Positions 43,001 to 52,908 of a DNA stretch of 53,968 nt are shown one piece after another. Under the pieces are notes generated by a model. The model saw only the letters and a list, made by a program, of their open reading frames with translations. It did not search any database and was not told where the DNA came from. Numbering within the stretch: position 1 is the stretch's first letter; each line of letters starts with the position of its first letter. This DNA comes from Oceanospirillales bacterium (GTDB lineage: Bacteria > Pseudomonadota > Gammaproteobacteria > Pseudomonadales > Endozoicomonadaceae): the NCBI GenBank assembly GCA_004762125.1, contig SIHQ01000029.1, positions 1-53,968 on the forward strand. The letters run 5' to 3'. The translations under genes were made by a program, and so were the position numbers.

Positions 43001-43670
43001 CAGATTCTCCTCCAACGATTACAAAAACTATTCCATGGATGAATACGGTGATTTCACCAGCAATATCCAAGGTGCTGTTGATGGTCAGTGCCAGACTCAG
43101 ATCATGACAACGGAATATTACCGTTCAGGTCAGTATAAGGTGGCGCAGGTTAGTCTTCTCGACCGAGCACTTAATCGCGGTGGTGAGCAGTTCTCTGATA
43201 ATCATTACTCCCGTGAAGCGTCACCCAAGGTTTATCTGGATAACAGTCAAGGCAATCCTGATACCCGTCCGGTAGAAATGAATATTCAATCCTGCAGTAG
43301 TGGTGATGAACAGTGTATTCATATTGAAGGGACTCCAACTAATGCTGAGAATCCGAATGGTGAAACCAATGTTGTACTGACCTACTGGGCGCGGGATGAC
43401 AAATCTGGTCTGGGCACGGTTTCCTATAACCTGAGAGATCCGCAAGGTAAAAACCACTTTTTCTACGCTTATCACAAGAACAGCTACACGCTCTTCTTCG
43501 ACGGTAAGCCTACTAGCTGGACTAAGTATGTCACTAAAACGACACTGCCGAAGGGGTCTGCTCCTGGAAAGTGGGGTTTAAGTGAAATGACACTGTTTGA
43601 TAAAGCCGGTAATAAGAAAGCCTATGACTTCACAGAAACGGTTATATTTGAACCTTTTGATGTGAAATAA
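40029..43670 (+). CDS. large secreted protein with DNRLRE/CBM96-like N-terminus and an HExxH metallopeptidase-like core
   Basis: The protein has 1213 residues. A signal peptide (VAILPLAFAVQGAIAV) is followed by a beta-domain resembling DNRLRE/CBM96 (DTFIQDGKGVNRDHGTREFLIV, RKAYLNFDLASID) to about residue 190. A low-complexity acidic linker and a carboxypeptidase-regulatory-like segment (about 265-345) follow. The central region holds HEKSH at 648-652, with E742 in MAESISYF as a possible third zinc ligand, then beta-rich C-terminal domains. It is probably exported, and the nearby T2SS is a candidate route, but that is inference. I do not know a characterised homologue. A terminator follows. 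Confidence 0.75.
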   Translation: MGKIAKAWFKSVAILPLAFAVQGAIAVTLAPVGDTFIQDGKGVNRDHGTREFLIVSNSPNSTFDRKAYLNFDLASIDTQSIDSAVLRFYARKIKRTVALDVQLAKSQWSKSLTWRTAPIANSAEGQLTLNLSPKQTRQWIDLDVTALAKKRGGQTLNLMIGNPTQGKGTAVWMGSSEKADQSPQLIVDVHSAENDDQTSEKIAVPTTNPGTGGQGLVVDSGTQVITDPDVVKPDDKGQADDSSNAFAPDQPVDTKADTHAGGDHSVVSGTISGSVSGLTVDSAAITASGGGELHTAVVVGDVFTFTGLNPEIDYSIKVQAEGLRQKGLITTKPGKVVELVMQPMPNLNSDGLFNFVWEGGGQDVSGLEYASAVNKPITVTVQGQEKEIPNIAAAQMLYRDYRVVLDNSGDVVWTQAHAYRLLETMRQIPQSHCDDTASVLGLPCKGGKVSKSVWKLSNSEVTNDIQWSSRQVTLGTAAFTYAEPAIATIDGRKGRYFSKRLHHALVRKLTNNGHNLKKANFILEKRFGVTIDTRKNGPAHWSNLESTYRNIAVIDEDREASAWQSFTPEEVLIVINQFEEMPTGMHVIRGGANNEKGLKFLFRRANGHDHPLYPGAPAVAWPQAGYIEFMEKAFKGSNLEHMQRLVLHEKSHFLWHYVVSEQQKEEWYKLSDWFRLDGDESEHSFDLPYNTEGGTDGTHSSGFNPQTLNASVYDKDGWSARKTTNFVSAYAQLKNPNEDMAESISYFLMNPDKLRSRAPGKYEFIKERLMAGIMYLQEIREDLTFEVLNLHPDYVYPGKIKRVEIKVEGQADQDKRVTIELELHTTKESCSAKSCLEGASRGFTRLFSEAGTTKDLYFYPVGGSTSNKLRGSMVIPNTAKNGWWAPAQITITDPVGNERFQRNTDYGWQLFVNNPAEDTVPPKYVKNSMSLDLSEPKVVEIKKGLFSRNLSRDNCEGYSSKYAQCRVVRTLTARWDVNEDVKMDGRSPCFSRFSSNDYKNYSMDEYGDFTSNIQGAVDGQCQTQIMTTEYYRSGQYKVAQVSLLDRALNRGGEQFSDNHYSREASPKVYLDNSQGNPDTRPVEMNIQSCSSGDEQCIHIEGTPTNAENPNGETNVVLTYWARDDKSGLGTVSYNLRDPQGKNHFFYAYHKNSYTLFFDGKPTSWTKYVTKTTLPKGSAPGKWGLSEMTLFDKAGNKKAYDFTETVIFEPFDVK

Positions 43671-43687
43671 GAGGTCAATCTAAAAAT

Positions 43688-43718
43688 AAGGTCCGACTCA
43701 AGTAGTTGGGCCTTTTTT
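43688..43718 (+). terminator. rho-independent terminator
   Basis: An 11-bp stem with two G-U pairs (43688-43698 and 43704-43714), a 5-nt loop and a T-run to 43718 lie 18 bases after the stop of the large secreted protein gene. Confidence 0.85.
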
Positions 43719-43822
43719 CGTTTCTAAAGGAATGCATTGGGAAAAGCCGGAATTGCCATACACGACATGTTCTGTATGCTTGTACCAGTAAAAATAACAG
43801 ACGCCGAAACCGGAGCGTTTTG

Positions 43823-44644
43823 ATGGCACATAAAGCACTAATAGTTGATGACTCAAAGGTGGCCTGTAAAGTATTGGCGAACCTGCTGGACAGTTTTGAC
43901 CTGGAAGCCGATTCTGTTTACTCAGCAGAGGCGGCTATTGAGTTTTTGAAGGAAAATAAACCAGACATTATCTTTATGGACCATCATATGCCAGATATGA
44001 ATGGTTTTGAGGCCGTTAAAGTCGTTAAGAAAAATCCCAGGACTGCGACTATACCTGTGATGATGTACACCTCTCAGGAGGGCAATATGTATGTCAGTCA
44101 AGCTCGTGCACTGGGTGCGGTTGATGTGGTGCCAAAAGGGGTAGAGAAGCGTCAGTTAAGAGAGTCACTGGTTAAACTTGGTTTGCTTGAAGGTGCGATA
44201 AAACCGGTGGAAGAAAAGAAGATTGATCCACCAGTACAGGTTAGGGTTGAGACCGAGCGATTGAAATCAGATGGCAGTGATATGGTGAGCCTGTGGTTGA
44301 ATCATATTAAGCCATCCATGAGCATGGGAGCTATCCAGCAATCAGAAGTGGTGCACACTAAAAATGCAGACCAGACTGGGAAGATTGTTAAAGAAACCCA
44401 GAAGATGCTGGAGCACTTTGAACATGTGATGATTACTGAACTGAATTCTCAGCGTCGGTCTATTATGGGTGGTTTAGTTAAATCCATCGAAAAAGGTCAG
44501 GCAAAAATCAGATTTGGTTTAGGTGTTCTGGCTTTGGTACAAGCGGCTGTTATCTGGCAGTTATGGAGTTTGCATTCAACAAATACCGAGATACTGAAAA
44601 ACCAGCAACAAATGATCGAACAATTGTATGAAAATAAATCATAA
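43823..44644 (+). CDS. response regulator with C-terminal membrane helix
   Basis: The protein has 273 residues. The REC domain (about 1-120) begins MAHKALIVDDSKVACKVL. It has the phospho-acceptor D53 in IIFMDHHMP, T/S in MMYTSQEG and K in VVPKG. A linker of about 110 residues follows, then one membrane helix near the end (FGLGVLALVQAAVIWQLW) and a short coiled tail. There is no DNA-binding or enzymatic output domain, so it may signal through protein contacts at the membrane. GGAG precedes ATG 43823; an in-frame start at 43706 lies within the terminator of the preceding gene and is rejected. No kinase is adjacent. Confidence 0.85.
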   Translation: MAHKALIVDDSKVACKVLANLLDSFDLEADSVYSAEAAIEFLKENKPDIIFMDHHMPDMNGFEAVKVVKKNPRTATIPVMMYTSQEGNMYVSQARALGAVDVVPKGVEKRQLRESLVKLGLLEGAIKPVEEKKIDPPVQVRVETERLKSDGSDMVSLWLNHIKPSMSMGAIQQSEVVHTKNADQTGKIVKETQKMLEHFEHVMITELNSQRRSIMGGLVKSIEKGQAKIRFGLGVLALVQAAVIWQLWSLHSTNTEILKNQQQMIEQLYENKS

Positions 44645-44741
44645 TTGGCTTTTGAAATAAAGGTGTATGTTAGAGGGAGGTTAACATCAATAAAACCCTT
44701 GAGCCTATACCGCTTGATTCAAGTGATTGCTGGTTGTTTGG

Positions 44742-44774
44742 ACCTTTAGCCCGAGAATTTATCAGGCTAAAGGT
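44742..44774 (-). terminator. hairpin downstream of ybiT
   Basis: Perfect 10-bp arms (44742-44751 and 44765-44774) with a 13-nt loop lie 10 bases beyond the ybiT stop on the minus strand. There is no clear T-run, so the efficiency is uncertain. Confidence 0.5.
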
Positions 44775-44783
44775 GTGAGCTTA

Positions 44784-46376
44784 TTAAGCGGCTGCTTGAC
44801 TGGCTAAGTACTCATCATAAGTACCCTGAAAATCGATCACTTCCTGTTCTTTGATTTCCACAACACGAGTAGCAAGGGAAGAAACAAATTCACGGTCATG
44901 GCTGACAAAAATCAGCGTGCCGTCAAAATTGGCCAGAGCCTTGTTTAACGCTTCGATGGCTTCCATATCGAGGTGGTTGGTAGGCTCATCCATGATCAAT
45001 ACATTAATATCCATCATCATCAATTTACCGAACAGCAGTCGGTTCTTTTCACCACCGGAACAGACTTTGGCTTTCTTGTTAATGTCATCTTCAGTAAACA
45101 ACAAACGCCCGAGCATGCCACGGACCATCAAGTCGTCGTGTTTAGGCGTACGCCATTGTGACATCCAGTCAAATAAACTGAGTTCACAATCAAAATCTGC
45201 AGTGCTGTCCTGAGGGCAATAGCCAATGGTGGCATTCTCTGCCCACTTTACTACACCACTGTTGGCTTGTAGTTCATCAATAAGGCATCTCAGGAAAGTG
45301 GTTTTACCTACGCCGTTCTCACCTATGACCGCGAGTCTCGCACCCCCTTCTAAAATCATGTTGCCGTTTTTGAACAGGATTTCATCATCGTAGCCATGGG
45401 ATAACTCTTCCAGAACTACCGCTTGGCGATGAAGCTTCTTATCTTGCTTAAAACTGAGAGACGGTGTCATTCGACTGGATGCTTTTACTTCATCCAGAGA
45501 GATTTTATCCATCTTCTTCGCACGTGAACTGGCTTGCTTTGCTTTCGAAGCATTCGCCGAGAAGCGGTTTACAAACGCTTGAAGCTCATCGATTTCTGCA
45601 CTTTTCTTGGCATTTTCAATGTGCAGTTGCTCACGAATCAGTGAAGATGCTGCCATGAAGTATTCATAATTACCCGGATAAATGCGCAGTTCACCATAAT
45701 CGATGTCGGCCATATGGGTGCAAACGGAGTTCAGGAAGTGACGGTCGTGAGAAATAATAATCATGGTGCACTTACGCTGATTCAGAACGCCAGCTAACCA
45801 GTTGATAGTGTGGATATCAAGGTTGTTGGTAGGTTCGTCCAGCAGCAGAATGTCCGGGTTTGAAAACAAAGCCTGAGCCAGTAGCACTCGAACCTTGTAA
45901 CCTGGAGCGACTTGCGCCATCAGGCCAAAGTGAAGTTCTTCATCAATACCAGCTTCCAGAAGAATGTCTCCAGCGCGACTTTCAGCACTGTAACCATCCA
46001 TTTCAGCAAACTCTGACTCCAGGTGCGCTACTTTCATGCCTTCTTCTTCAGACATTTCCGGCAGTGAGTAGATACGGTCACGTTCTTGCTTGATTTTCCA
46101 AAGCGCTGTGTCACCCATAATAACGGCGTCAACAACACTGTATTCTTCAAAAGCAAACTGATCCTGGCTCAATGTACCGACTTTATCACCCGGCGTAATG
46201 GAGACATTGCCTGATGTTGGAGCCAGCTCACCACTGAGAATTTTCATAAAGGTTGACTTGCCACAACCATTGGCACCGATAAGACCGTAGCGGTTGCCAT
46301 TACCAAACTTGGCGGAGATGTTTTCAAACAAAGGCTCTGCGCCAAATTGCATGGTGATATTTGCTGTGGAGATCAA
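44784..46376 (-). CDS. ybiT: ABC-F family ATPase YbiT
   Basis: This 530-residue soluble protein has two ATPase domains and no membrane helices. Walker A motifs are GANGCGKST and GENGVGKTT, Walker [12 protein letters not shown] and [11 protein letters not shown], and signature CSGGEKNR in the second half. ABC-F proteins act on ribosomes and the translation cycle. I prefer a TTG start at 46376: AGGA lies about 7 bases upstream and the protein then begins (M)[11 protein letters not shown], matching the YbiT start and its 530-residue length. An ATG at 46445 would add 23 residues without family similarity. Confidence 0.9.
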   Translation of the reverse strand: MISTANITMQFGAEPLFENISAKFGNGNRYGLIGANGCGKSTFMKILSGELAPTSGNVSITPGDKVGTLSQDQFAFEEYSVVDAVIMGDTALWKIKQERDRIYSLPEMSEEEGMKVAHLESEFAEMDGYSAESRAGDILLEAGIDEELHFGLMAQVAPGYKVRVLLAQALFSNPDILLLDEPTNNLDIHTINWLAGVLNQRKCTMIIISHDRHFLNSVCTHMADIDYGELRIYPGNYEYFMAASSLIREQLHIENAKKSAEIDELQAFVNRFSANASKAKQASSRAKKMDKISLDEVKASSRMTPSLSFKQDKKLHRQAVVLEELSHGYDDEILFKNGNMILEGGARLAVIGENGVGKTTFLRCLIDELQANSGVVKWAENATIGYCPQDSTADFDCELSLFDWMSQWRTPKHDDLMVRGMLGRLLFTEDDINKKAKVCSGGEKNRLLFGKLMMMDINVLIMDEPTNHLDMEAIEALNKALANFDGTLIFVSHDREFVSSLATRVVEIKEQEVIDFQGTYDEYLASQAAA

Positions 46377-46445
46377 AGAAAATTCCTGAAGGTTGATTTT
46401 AATAGTTATTAATTTATCTCCATGGATGATCGGAATCCGATTCAT

Positions 46446-46750
46446 ATGGAAAAAAGGCGCAAACTATAGAGTTATGGCGACTGAATGTCGAGACATGTGA
46501 GCTAGACAGAAATACATATTCGCTTGGAAAATGCTATCGACCTCTAATAGGTATCAGTCGCTGGATACTCAAATGAACTCTGTAACAAAGATCCCTGATA
46601 TAGTGCAAATACAGCACTCATGTGAAATGTTCGCCTATGGAGTGAAGAAAACAGTCATCGTTATTTAATACTGAGGATCAGATTTCTCACTGGACAGCTT
46701 GAATGTGCTGAGCGGTCTGAATCTGGATATAGTTATTAAATAAGACCAGT
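46446..46750. other. 305-base intergenic region between gspL and ybiT
   Basis: No gene is seen. If a gspM gene normally follows gspL, it is absent here. A weak 6-bp inverted repeat (46739-46744 and 46754-46759) overlaps the gspL stop. The ybiT promoter presumably lies here. Confidence 0.35.
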
Positions 46751-47938
46751 CTACTTATTGACAACAAAAAGACCTTTTGAACCTCTTTCAGTGGATTCAA
46801 GAGATTGCAGCTTAGTACGATGCAGCTCTGTTAATTTATCCCGTAGATCGGTCAGTGAACTAATCGAGTCTGCAGTAACAGCCAGCTTTAATACACTCTG
46901 TTGTCGGTTATAGCTGCTGGATTGCACTTCAAAATTTTTGCCTCGATTAAGTGTTGGCGTTAAATCATTGAGGGTGGCCAGAAAACTGTCTTCCTGTTGC
47001 TGATTTTTCTTCAGCAAATCAAGTTTTTGCCTTAACTGTGAAACAGGACGAATTAATCTCTCTTTCGGATAGAGTTCGCTGTACAGTTTTTTGACTTCGA
47101 GTTGATTTTGAAAGGTCTCTTTTTCTGTTTGAAGAATAAGGCTGTACTGGTAACTACTAAAACTGCCGAGTAATGCTAGGGCAAGAACCGATGACCGGAA
47201 GTAGCTAACAGGTTTCCGCTTTTCTGCGGCTGATGATTGATACTCCCCCTGCAGCAAGTTAGCTGTTGTTGGTATAAAGGTTGGATCAACAACGCTAAGA
47301 GAGTGACTGCTACGCCTCGTGGGACTGTAATCAATGACTTTTAGCTCATCAGCTTGTTCAAGGCTATCCAGATACTGTTTAACCCAGCTATCGTCACACA
47401 CAGCGCCTGCAAACTCATCGTATCGAATAAGCCATTGAGACCCTGTTTTGCACAGTGAACACGCACCTGCAGAGTAGGGCAGTGCCAGAAAATCAGGCAG
47501 CATTTGATGGCAACTGAGTTCTGCTAACTGTAACCATTCAAGCCAACGATTCATCCACTCTTTTGCGACGACGGCAAGAGTAACTTGGTCATTGCTGTGG
47601 CTTAGGACAGTAAAATGGAGCTCCTCTACGTCATCGCTGAGTTCGTCTTCCAGTCGGTAAGGAAGGGATTTTTCAATAGTTCGGTTTAACTTGCGACCTA
47701 TGTCCAGTGTTCTCAGGGTGACTAATTCACCAGGTATCAGTGCAATCAGGAGTGCCTCTGAGTGCAGCTTCCCTAGTTCTGTTAGCTGATCAATGGAATT
47801 CAGCCGACCGGCTTCAATACGTTGAACGTTACTTTGTTGAGAACCACCATAAAGCTGCCAGTGAATGGGCTGACTTTCAGAGTAGGGCAGGTGTAGTAGT
47901 AAGACTGAAAAATTCATATTCGTAGTACTTCTATTCAT
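46751..47938 (-). CDS. gspL: type II secretion protein GspL
   Basis: The protein has 395 residues. The cytoplasmic actin-like N-terminal part (ELVTLRTLDIGRKLNRTIEKSLPYRLEDELSDDVEELHF) is followed by one membrane helix (SVLALALLGSFSSYQYSLIL) and a periplasmic ferredoxin-like end. GspL anchors the GspE ATPase to the T2SS inner-membrane platform. No Shine-Dalgarno is obvious before ATG 47938, which follows gspE by 9 bases, so it is probably coupled; ATG 47917 is an alternative. Normally F-K separate gspE and gspL, and they are missing here. Confidence 0.85.
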   Translation of the reverse strand: MNRSTTNMNFSVLLLHLPYSESQPIHWQLYGGSQQSNVQRIEAGRLNSIDQLTELGKLHSEALLIALIPGELVTLRTLDIGRKLNRTIEKSLPYRLEDELSDDVEELHFTVLSHSNDQVTLAVVAKEWMNRWLEWLQLAELSCHQMLPDFLALPYSAGACSLCKTGSQWLIRYDEFAGAVCDDSWVKQYLDSLEQADELKVIDYSPTRRSSHSLSVVDPTFIPTTANLLQGEYQSSAAEKRKPVSYFRSSVLALALLGSFSSYQYSLILQTEKETFQNQLEVKKLYSELYPKERLIRPVSQLRQKLDLLKKNQQQEDSFLATLNDLTPTLNRGKNFEVQSSSYNRQQSVLKLAVTADSISSLTDLRDKLTELHRTKLQSLESTERGSKGLFVVNK

Positions 47939-47947
47939 GGTGAATCG

Positions 47948-49408
47948 TCAGTCTCTGGTGACTCTCAATACTTCTGAAAGACTGGTATCGCCCGTAATGA
48001 CCTTGTTAAAGCCGTCTATTTGAATATTTGTTGATTGCTTGAGAAGGATTTTTTCCAGTTCGGCTTCACCGGCCTGATCATGAATCAGTTGTCTGGCTTC
48101 TTCGTTGATGAGGAATAGCTCATAAATACCGGTTCGCCCCTGATAGCCCGTATGATTACACTGACTGCAGCCGGTTGGATGCCAGATCATGGGTGTGTCT
48201 GATGACAATTTCATCATTTCAATCTCTGCATTGGTTGCCAGTGATTGAGTGCGACAGTGTGAACACAAAGTACGAACCAGCCGCTGTGCCAGTACTCCGA
48301 GCAAACTGGATGACAGCAGGAAAGGTTCGATTCCCATGTCTCTCAAGCGGGTAACCGCACCGGTGGCTGTGTTGGTGTGCAAAGTGCTTAGGACGAGGTG
48401 GCCTGTCAGAGAGGCCTGTACAGCCACTTCTGCGGTTTCCAGATCCCGGATCTCACCAATCATCACCACATCCGGATCCTGACGCAGAATGGCTCTGAGT
48501 CCCCGAGCAAAAGTCATCTCTACCTTGCTGTTTACCTGGGTTTGACCAATGCCGTCGAGGTCATACTCAATGGGATCTTCGACGGTCATGATATTGCGTT
48601 CCGGTGTGTTGATTTCGCTGAGACCGGAATAGAGCGTCGTGGTTTTGCCAGAACCTGTAGGCCCGGTTACCAGTAGAATGCCATGGGGCTTTTGAAGCTG
48701 TTCTCGAAATTGCTGGCAAAGCAGGTCGCTCATACCGGATTGACTGAGGTCGTGTTGCAGACTGCCACGGTCCAGAAGACGCAGTACAATTCGTTCACCG
48801 TGACGTGCTGGTAAAGTGGAGACACGAACATCAACAGATCGTCCGCCGAGCTTCAAAGAGATTCGGCCATCCTGTGGTACGCGTTTTTCTGCAATATCGA
48901 GTTTGGCCATTACCTTGATACGGGAAATCAGTAGAGCGGCCAGTTTCCGTTGAGGCTGGAGAATTTCCCTAAGTACACCATCAATACGAAAACGAATGTT
49001 GAGCGAGTTCTCAAAGGTTTCAATATGAATATCTGATGCACCTTCCCGAATGGCTTCGCTCAACATGGCGTTGATCATTCGAATAATGGGCGCGCCGTCA
49101 TCGGCTTCCAGTAGATCTTCATTTTCTGGAAGCTCTTCTGCCAATGTCTGCAGAGCCTGATCACTATCAATATCGGTCATCGTCTGCCTGGCAGAGGAAG
49201 AATCTTGTTGATAATGCTTGGCCAGGCGATTCTGAAATTCTTCATCAGCCACTTTAATCAGATTAAAGGGAGCGGCCAGAGATCGTCGTACTTCTAGCAG
49301 GGTTTCAGTGGTCGGGTTATCAACGTGATAAAGCTGATAAGTTTGTTCGCTGCTTTCCAGTAGAACTCTGAAACGATTTGCGAAGGAAAAAGGCAGGCCT
49401 CGATTCAT
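47948..49408 (-). CDS. gspE: type II secretion ATPase GspE
   Basis: This 486-residue ATPase has Walker [16 protein letters not shown], Asp/His-box and Walker B regions ([32 protein letters not shown]) and a zinc site (CSHC and CSQC). It drives pseudopilus assembly from the cytoplasmic face. The start overlaps the gspD stop by four bases (ATGA), showing tight coupling. Confidence 0.93.
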   Translation of the reverse strand: MNRGLPFSFANRFRVLLESSEQTYQLYHVDNPTTETLLEVRRSLAAPFNLIKVADEEFQNRLAKHYQQDSSSARQTMTDIDSDQALQTLAEELPENEDLLEADDGAPIIRMINAMLSEAIREGASDIHIETFENSLNIRFRIDGVLREILQPQRKLAALLISRIKVMAKLDIAEKRVPQDGRISLKLGGRSVDVRVSTLPARHGERIVLRLLDRGSLQHDLSQSGMSDLLCQQFREQLQKPHGILLVTGPTGSGKTTTLYSGLSEINTPERNIMTVEDPIEYDLDGIGQTQVNSKVEMTFARGLRAILRQDPDVVMIGEIRDLETAEVAVQASLTGHLVLSTLHTNTATGAVTRLRDMGIEPFLLSSSLLGVLAQRLVRTLCSHCRTQSLATNAEIEMMKLSSDTPMIWHPTGCSQCNHTGYQGRTGIYELFLINEEARQLIHDQAGEAELEKILLKQSTNIQIDGFNKVITGDTSLSEVLRVTRD

Positions 49409-51618
49409 TGTGATATTGCCTTGCTACCCTGCTGGCTCAGTACTGGTTTATTGGTAAAAACCAGCACTTTCGCGACGACTAGTTTCTGACCAATAGTCAG
49501 TTCATTACCCTCAATAGCGTTCATCTGTCTGACTTTACCCACAGTAGTGCCGTAATGTTTGGCAATAGAATAAAGAGTATTACCTGCCTTTACCTGATGA
49601 TACTGCAGCCTTTCATTTTCTGTGGATTCTGAAATTACAGAAAGTTCGGCAGCCGGTTTGATAGTGGAAGCAGGAATAGAACGTCTTACTGGCTGTTTCA
49701 ATTCAGGAAGAATGGGCGTTGTTGAGCCTGGCATAAGATCTATGCCATCTTCTGATTTGCTGATTTGAGCCGCGCGAATCAGACTGTATTTGTCAGCACT
49801 GATCCGTTTCATCATCTCATCATCCCGGATAATGGTTGGACGAATAAAAACCATCAGGTTGCGTTTGACGGTATGGCTGGAAGTCGATCGAAACAGGTGA
49901 CCCAGTATCGGAATATCGCCCAGTAATGGGACTTTAGAATTACTAACCTGAACATCGTCGTCCATCATGCCACTGATAACGACGGTATCTCCGCTCCGTA
50001 CCATGACAGAGGTTTTTACTTCACGGGTAGAAAACGTAACATCAACGGCGGTTCGGCCATTTACTTTGGACACTTCCTGTTCAATATCCAGGCGTACAGC
50101 ATCGCCTTCGTTGATTTGCGGTGTAACATTCAGTTTTACGCCAACCTGTCGCCGCGTGATGGTCTGGTAAGGGTTGTCATTATTACTGCCGGAAGTGGAA
50201 CCCGTAATAGTGGGTACTTCGTTACCTACAACAAAAGAGGCAGGCTGATTATCCAGTGTCATGAGGCTTGGAGTTGAGAGCACATTGGATTGACTGGAAG
50301 CAGCAACCGCTTGTATCAGTGCAGCCCAGTCACCGGACGATATGGCAAAGGCTGAGCCTGATAAGCGCGCCAATGATTTTCCAAGATTGGTGAAATCACC
50401 GTCTGTATCCGGTGTCGTGGTGGTTTGAATATTATTACCGACAATAGTTTGAGTTGTGATTCCTTTCTGCTTCTGGGCACTGGCAACACCTGCCAGAATC
50501 TCACCGATGGGGACTGATTTACCATCATTGAACTGAACCAAGGTGCCATTTTTTCCTGCCAATTGTAGGGAAAGATCAATGCCGTCAGCGTCGGTGACTT
50601 CGGCAATGATCGCTTCTACCATGACCTGTGCTCGCCGTATATCCAGTTTATCGATCAGACCGGACAGAGACTTCATCAGTTCTGGTTGAGCAGTAATAAC
50701 CAAGGCATTATTGTCTTCGTGGGCAGTGATGCTGTAATTCTTACTGCCATTTTGACTGCTCTTAGCGACAGATGCCGCATTTTCAAGAACCTCTTTTAGT
50801 GATTCAGCCCGGGCATAGCGAAGATAAAAGACCTTGTCGTTACCGCTGTTACCCGATCGTTCTGAATCCAGTTGCATGGCCAGATTTTTCATTCGAGACA
50901 GTATTTCGGGTGTGCCTGAGAGAATGACCTGGTTACCCTGTTCATTGGCAACAACGTTGGTCATACCGGTGCTTTTGGCATTCTTATCCAGATAGATGCT
51001 GGTGAGAATTCGCGACATCTCTTTTGCAGAAGTATGGGAAAGAGTAATGACTTCGACAGACTTGGCACCGACCTGATCAATTTGCTGAACCATGCTGACC
51101 ATGCGTTCAACGTTAGAGGCACGACCAGTAATGATCAGGATGTTGGAGGGGTTAAAGTTAACTACGGTTCCGTAGTTAGCATTCATCTGCCTCAGTAGTG
51201 GCGCCAGTTCACGGGTGGGTACATTATTCACGGCCACGACCCAAGTCACCATACTGTCGCCAGGCTGATTTTCTGGATTGGTTAATGGAAAAATTGTTTC
51301 TTTGCTTTTCTTGTTTTTGACGACTTTTAGCAGATCATTCTTCAGCGGTATAATGGTATAGCCATGCAACTCGAGAACACTGAGAAACAGTTGATAGTAT
51401 TGTTCTTCAGTCAGCTCATTGTGAGTTCGAATGGTCACGCTGCCCTTGACTGATGGGTCAATAAGAATAGTGCGGCCAAGGGTAATGCTAACAGTGTCTA
51501 TAAATTCAGTGATGTTGGCTTTGTTAAAACTGGCTGAATACCCTTGAGCAATGGCGGTGCTGCTAAGGGCAGTGCTGAGCAGTATTGAGGCAAACAGCCT
51601 GCAAAATGGACGACGCAT
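49405..51618 (-). CDS. gspD: T2SS secretin GspD with C-terminal LysM domain
   Basis: The protein has 737 residues. A signal peptide ([19 protein letters not shown]) is followed by N0-N3 ring domains ([47 protein letters not shown]) and the secretin core ending [16 protein letters not shown] and [10 protein letters not shown]. Unusually the last ~70 residues contain a LysM domain ([27 protein letters not shown]), about 671-716, where many GspD proteins have an S-domain for a pilotin. LysM binds peptidoglycan, so this copy may anchor the channel to the cell wall instead. GGAAA precedes the ATG. Confidence 0.92.
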   Translation of the reverse strand: MRRPFCRLFASILLSTALSSTAIAQGYSASFNKANITEFIDTVSITLGRTILIDPSVKGSVTIRTHNELTEEQYYQLFLSVLELHGYTIIPLKNDLLKVVKNKKSKETIFPLTNPENQPGDSMVTWVVAVNNVPTRELAPLLRQMNANYGTVVNFNPSNILIITGRASNVERMVSMVQQIDQVGAKSVEVITLSHTSAKEMSRILTSIYLDKNAKSTGMTNVVANEQGNQVILSGTPEILSRMKNLAMQLDSERSGNSGNDKVFYLRYARAESLKEVLENAASVAKSSQNGSKNYSITAHEDNNALVITAQPELMKSLSGLIDKLDIRRAQVMVEAIIAEVTDADGIDLSLQLAGKNGTLVQFNDGKSVPIGEILAGVASAQKQKGITTQTIVGNNIQTTTTPDTDGDFTNLGKSLARLSGSAFAISSGDWAALIQAVAASSQSNVLSTPSLMTLDNQPASFVVGNEVPTITGSTSGSNNDNPYQTITRRQVGVKLNVTPQINEGDAVRLDIEQEVSKVNGRTAVDVTFSTREVKTSVMVRSGDTVVISGMMDDDVQVSNSKVPLLGDIPILGHLFRSTSSHTVKRNLMVFIRPTIIRDDEMMKRISADKYSLIRAAQISKSEDGIDLMPGSTTPILPELKQPVRRSIPASTIKPAAELSVISESTENERLQYHQVKAGNTLYSIAKHYGTTVGKVRQMNAIEGNELTIGQKLVVAKVLVFTNKPVLSQQGSKAISQ

Positions 51619-51668
51619 AATTGTTATTTCCTGATAATTCTTTCTGGCTCAGCTACGGACTATGGTGA

Positions 51669-52535
51669 TTATATGGATAACTGTATTTGATGAAGCTGGC
51701 CGTTACGCTCAACCGTTACACTGACCTGTTCCAGCAATTCAAGCTCTTCAAGGACTTCTAAGGCTTGTAGAGGTGTGGTCATGTCATAGCCATCAATGGC
51801 AATAGCGATATCGTCTGCCTGAAAACCCGCACGTTGAAATGCGTCACTCAACGGGCCACTGCTAATTCTGTATCCTTTCAGACTATTGCCTTCTCTGACC
51901 GGGGTCAGATTTATAATTTCATTAATGGTAGCTACGGTGTCCACCGTATTGACTGGGACGGGTCGTTTGTTACTGACCAGTTTCTGTCTTGTTGTTATTG
52001 GACGGTTAGGTTCATCTGGTCGAAGTAGCAAAACTTCGTTACGACCATTACGATTTAAAACAACCCGATCGGCATGAATATGGGTGATAGTGGCTTGTGT
52101 ATTGGCGATTAAATCACCGGATTTCAAAATCTGTTGGTGATTGCCTACTTTTATGATGGCCATAGATTGATTGTTGTCAGGATGTGAAACAATCCCTGTG
52201 AGTGCAGCAGATACCGTCGTTCTTGGCAGCGCTGACAGTTCTATCTCAGGAGTGGGTTCAGGTTCTGGTGTGTATTGGCCAAACAGTTTCAGTTCTGACA
52301 AATGTTCATAGCCCGACTTTTTGATCATGTCTGGCTGTATTGTTTTTACTACTGAACTGAAATTCGGGTTGGCTTTTGAGTCCTGTTGTAAGGTCAAAAC
52401 CATTTTCACCAGAAGTATTAAGGTCAGAGCTGCCAGGACGACTTCCATAGACAGGATTGCTGTTTTTCCAGCAATAAAGTGGCTGGCCCTTAATCTGTTT
52501 TTAGTAGTGTTGCTGATCAAGGTAAGGATACTCAT
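51669..52535 (-). CDS. gspC: type II secretion protein GspC
   Basis: The protein has 288 residues: one N-terminal membrane helix (VVLAALTLILLVKMVLTL), a homology region (LSELKLFGQY... TGIVSHPDNNQSMAIIKVGNHQQILKSGDLI) and a C-terminal PDZ-like domain (GPLSDAFQRAGFQADDIAIAIDGYDM). GspC links the secretin GspD to the inner-membrane platform and helps select substrates. It is the first gene of the operon; an IS607-type element lies about 370 bases upstream. Confidence 0.9.
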   Translation of the reverse strand: MSILTLISNTTKNRLRASHFIAGKTAILSMEVVLAALTLILLVKMVLTLQQDSKANPNFSSVVKTIQPDMIKKSGYEHLSELKLFGQYTPEPEPTPEIELSALPRTTVSAALTGIVSHPDNNQSMAIIKVGNHQQILKSGDLIANTQATITHIHADRVVLNRNGRNEVLLLRPDEPNRPITTRQKLVSNKRPVPVNTVDTVATINEIINLTPVREGNSLKGYRISSGPLSDAFQRAGFQADDIAIAIDGYDMTTPLQALEVLEELELLEQVSVTVERNGQLHQIQLSI

Positions 52536-52716
52536 TACTCTTGTTCTTACAGTTTGCTTGCGCCGGTTCTCTATGAGGCAGACAGTCCGTTCATGTAGTA
52601 CACGACGATGATCTTTTTAGATTGTAGGCATTTCAGCATATTCATATGAGTAATGTAAGGATGAATGCATACCAGTAATCAGAAATGTGGGTTGAATCCT
52701 CTTTTTTGATCGAAAT

Positions 52717-52775
52717 GCTGGCGCAAACCCGCTTCTTTAGGGGCGGGTCTAGCCAGTGCAAGACCTTAGTCTTGC
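52717..52775. other. nested hairpins upstream of tnpA
   Basis: ACCCGC (52727-52732) pairs with GCGGGT (52743-52748) inside an outer CTGGC/GCCAG pair (52718-52722, 52752-52756). A second perfect hairpin, GCAAGAC/GTCTTGC (52758-52764, 52769-52775), follows. This resembles the structured end of an IS200/IS605-type element or its RNA tail, suggesting an old element end beside the IS607 copy. Confidence 0.4.
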
Positions 52776-52908
52776 TGCGATAGTCTCTTGGATGTCTTTA
52801 CTGACTTTTCAGAGGGTAGAGAGCAGTAGGTGTAATTTCTGACCAAACCTACTCATCCGCTTGCTGTTTGTTGATATATTAATAGTTTTAGCTGTAACAA
52901 TAACAACA

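Noticed and set aside
43706-43822. Longer N-terminus for the response regulator
   Set aside because: The start would lie inside the preceding terminator, and the extra 39 residues do not resemble REC proteins; ATG 43823 has a good ribosome site.
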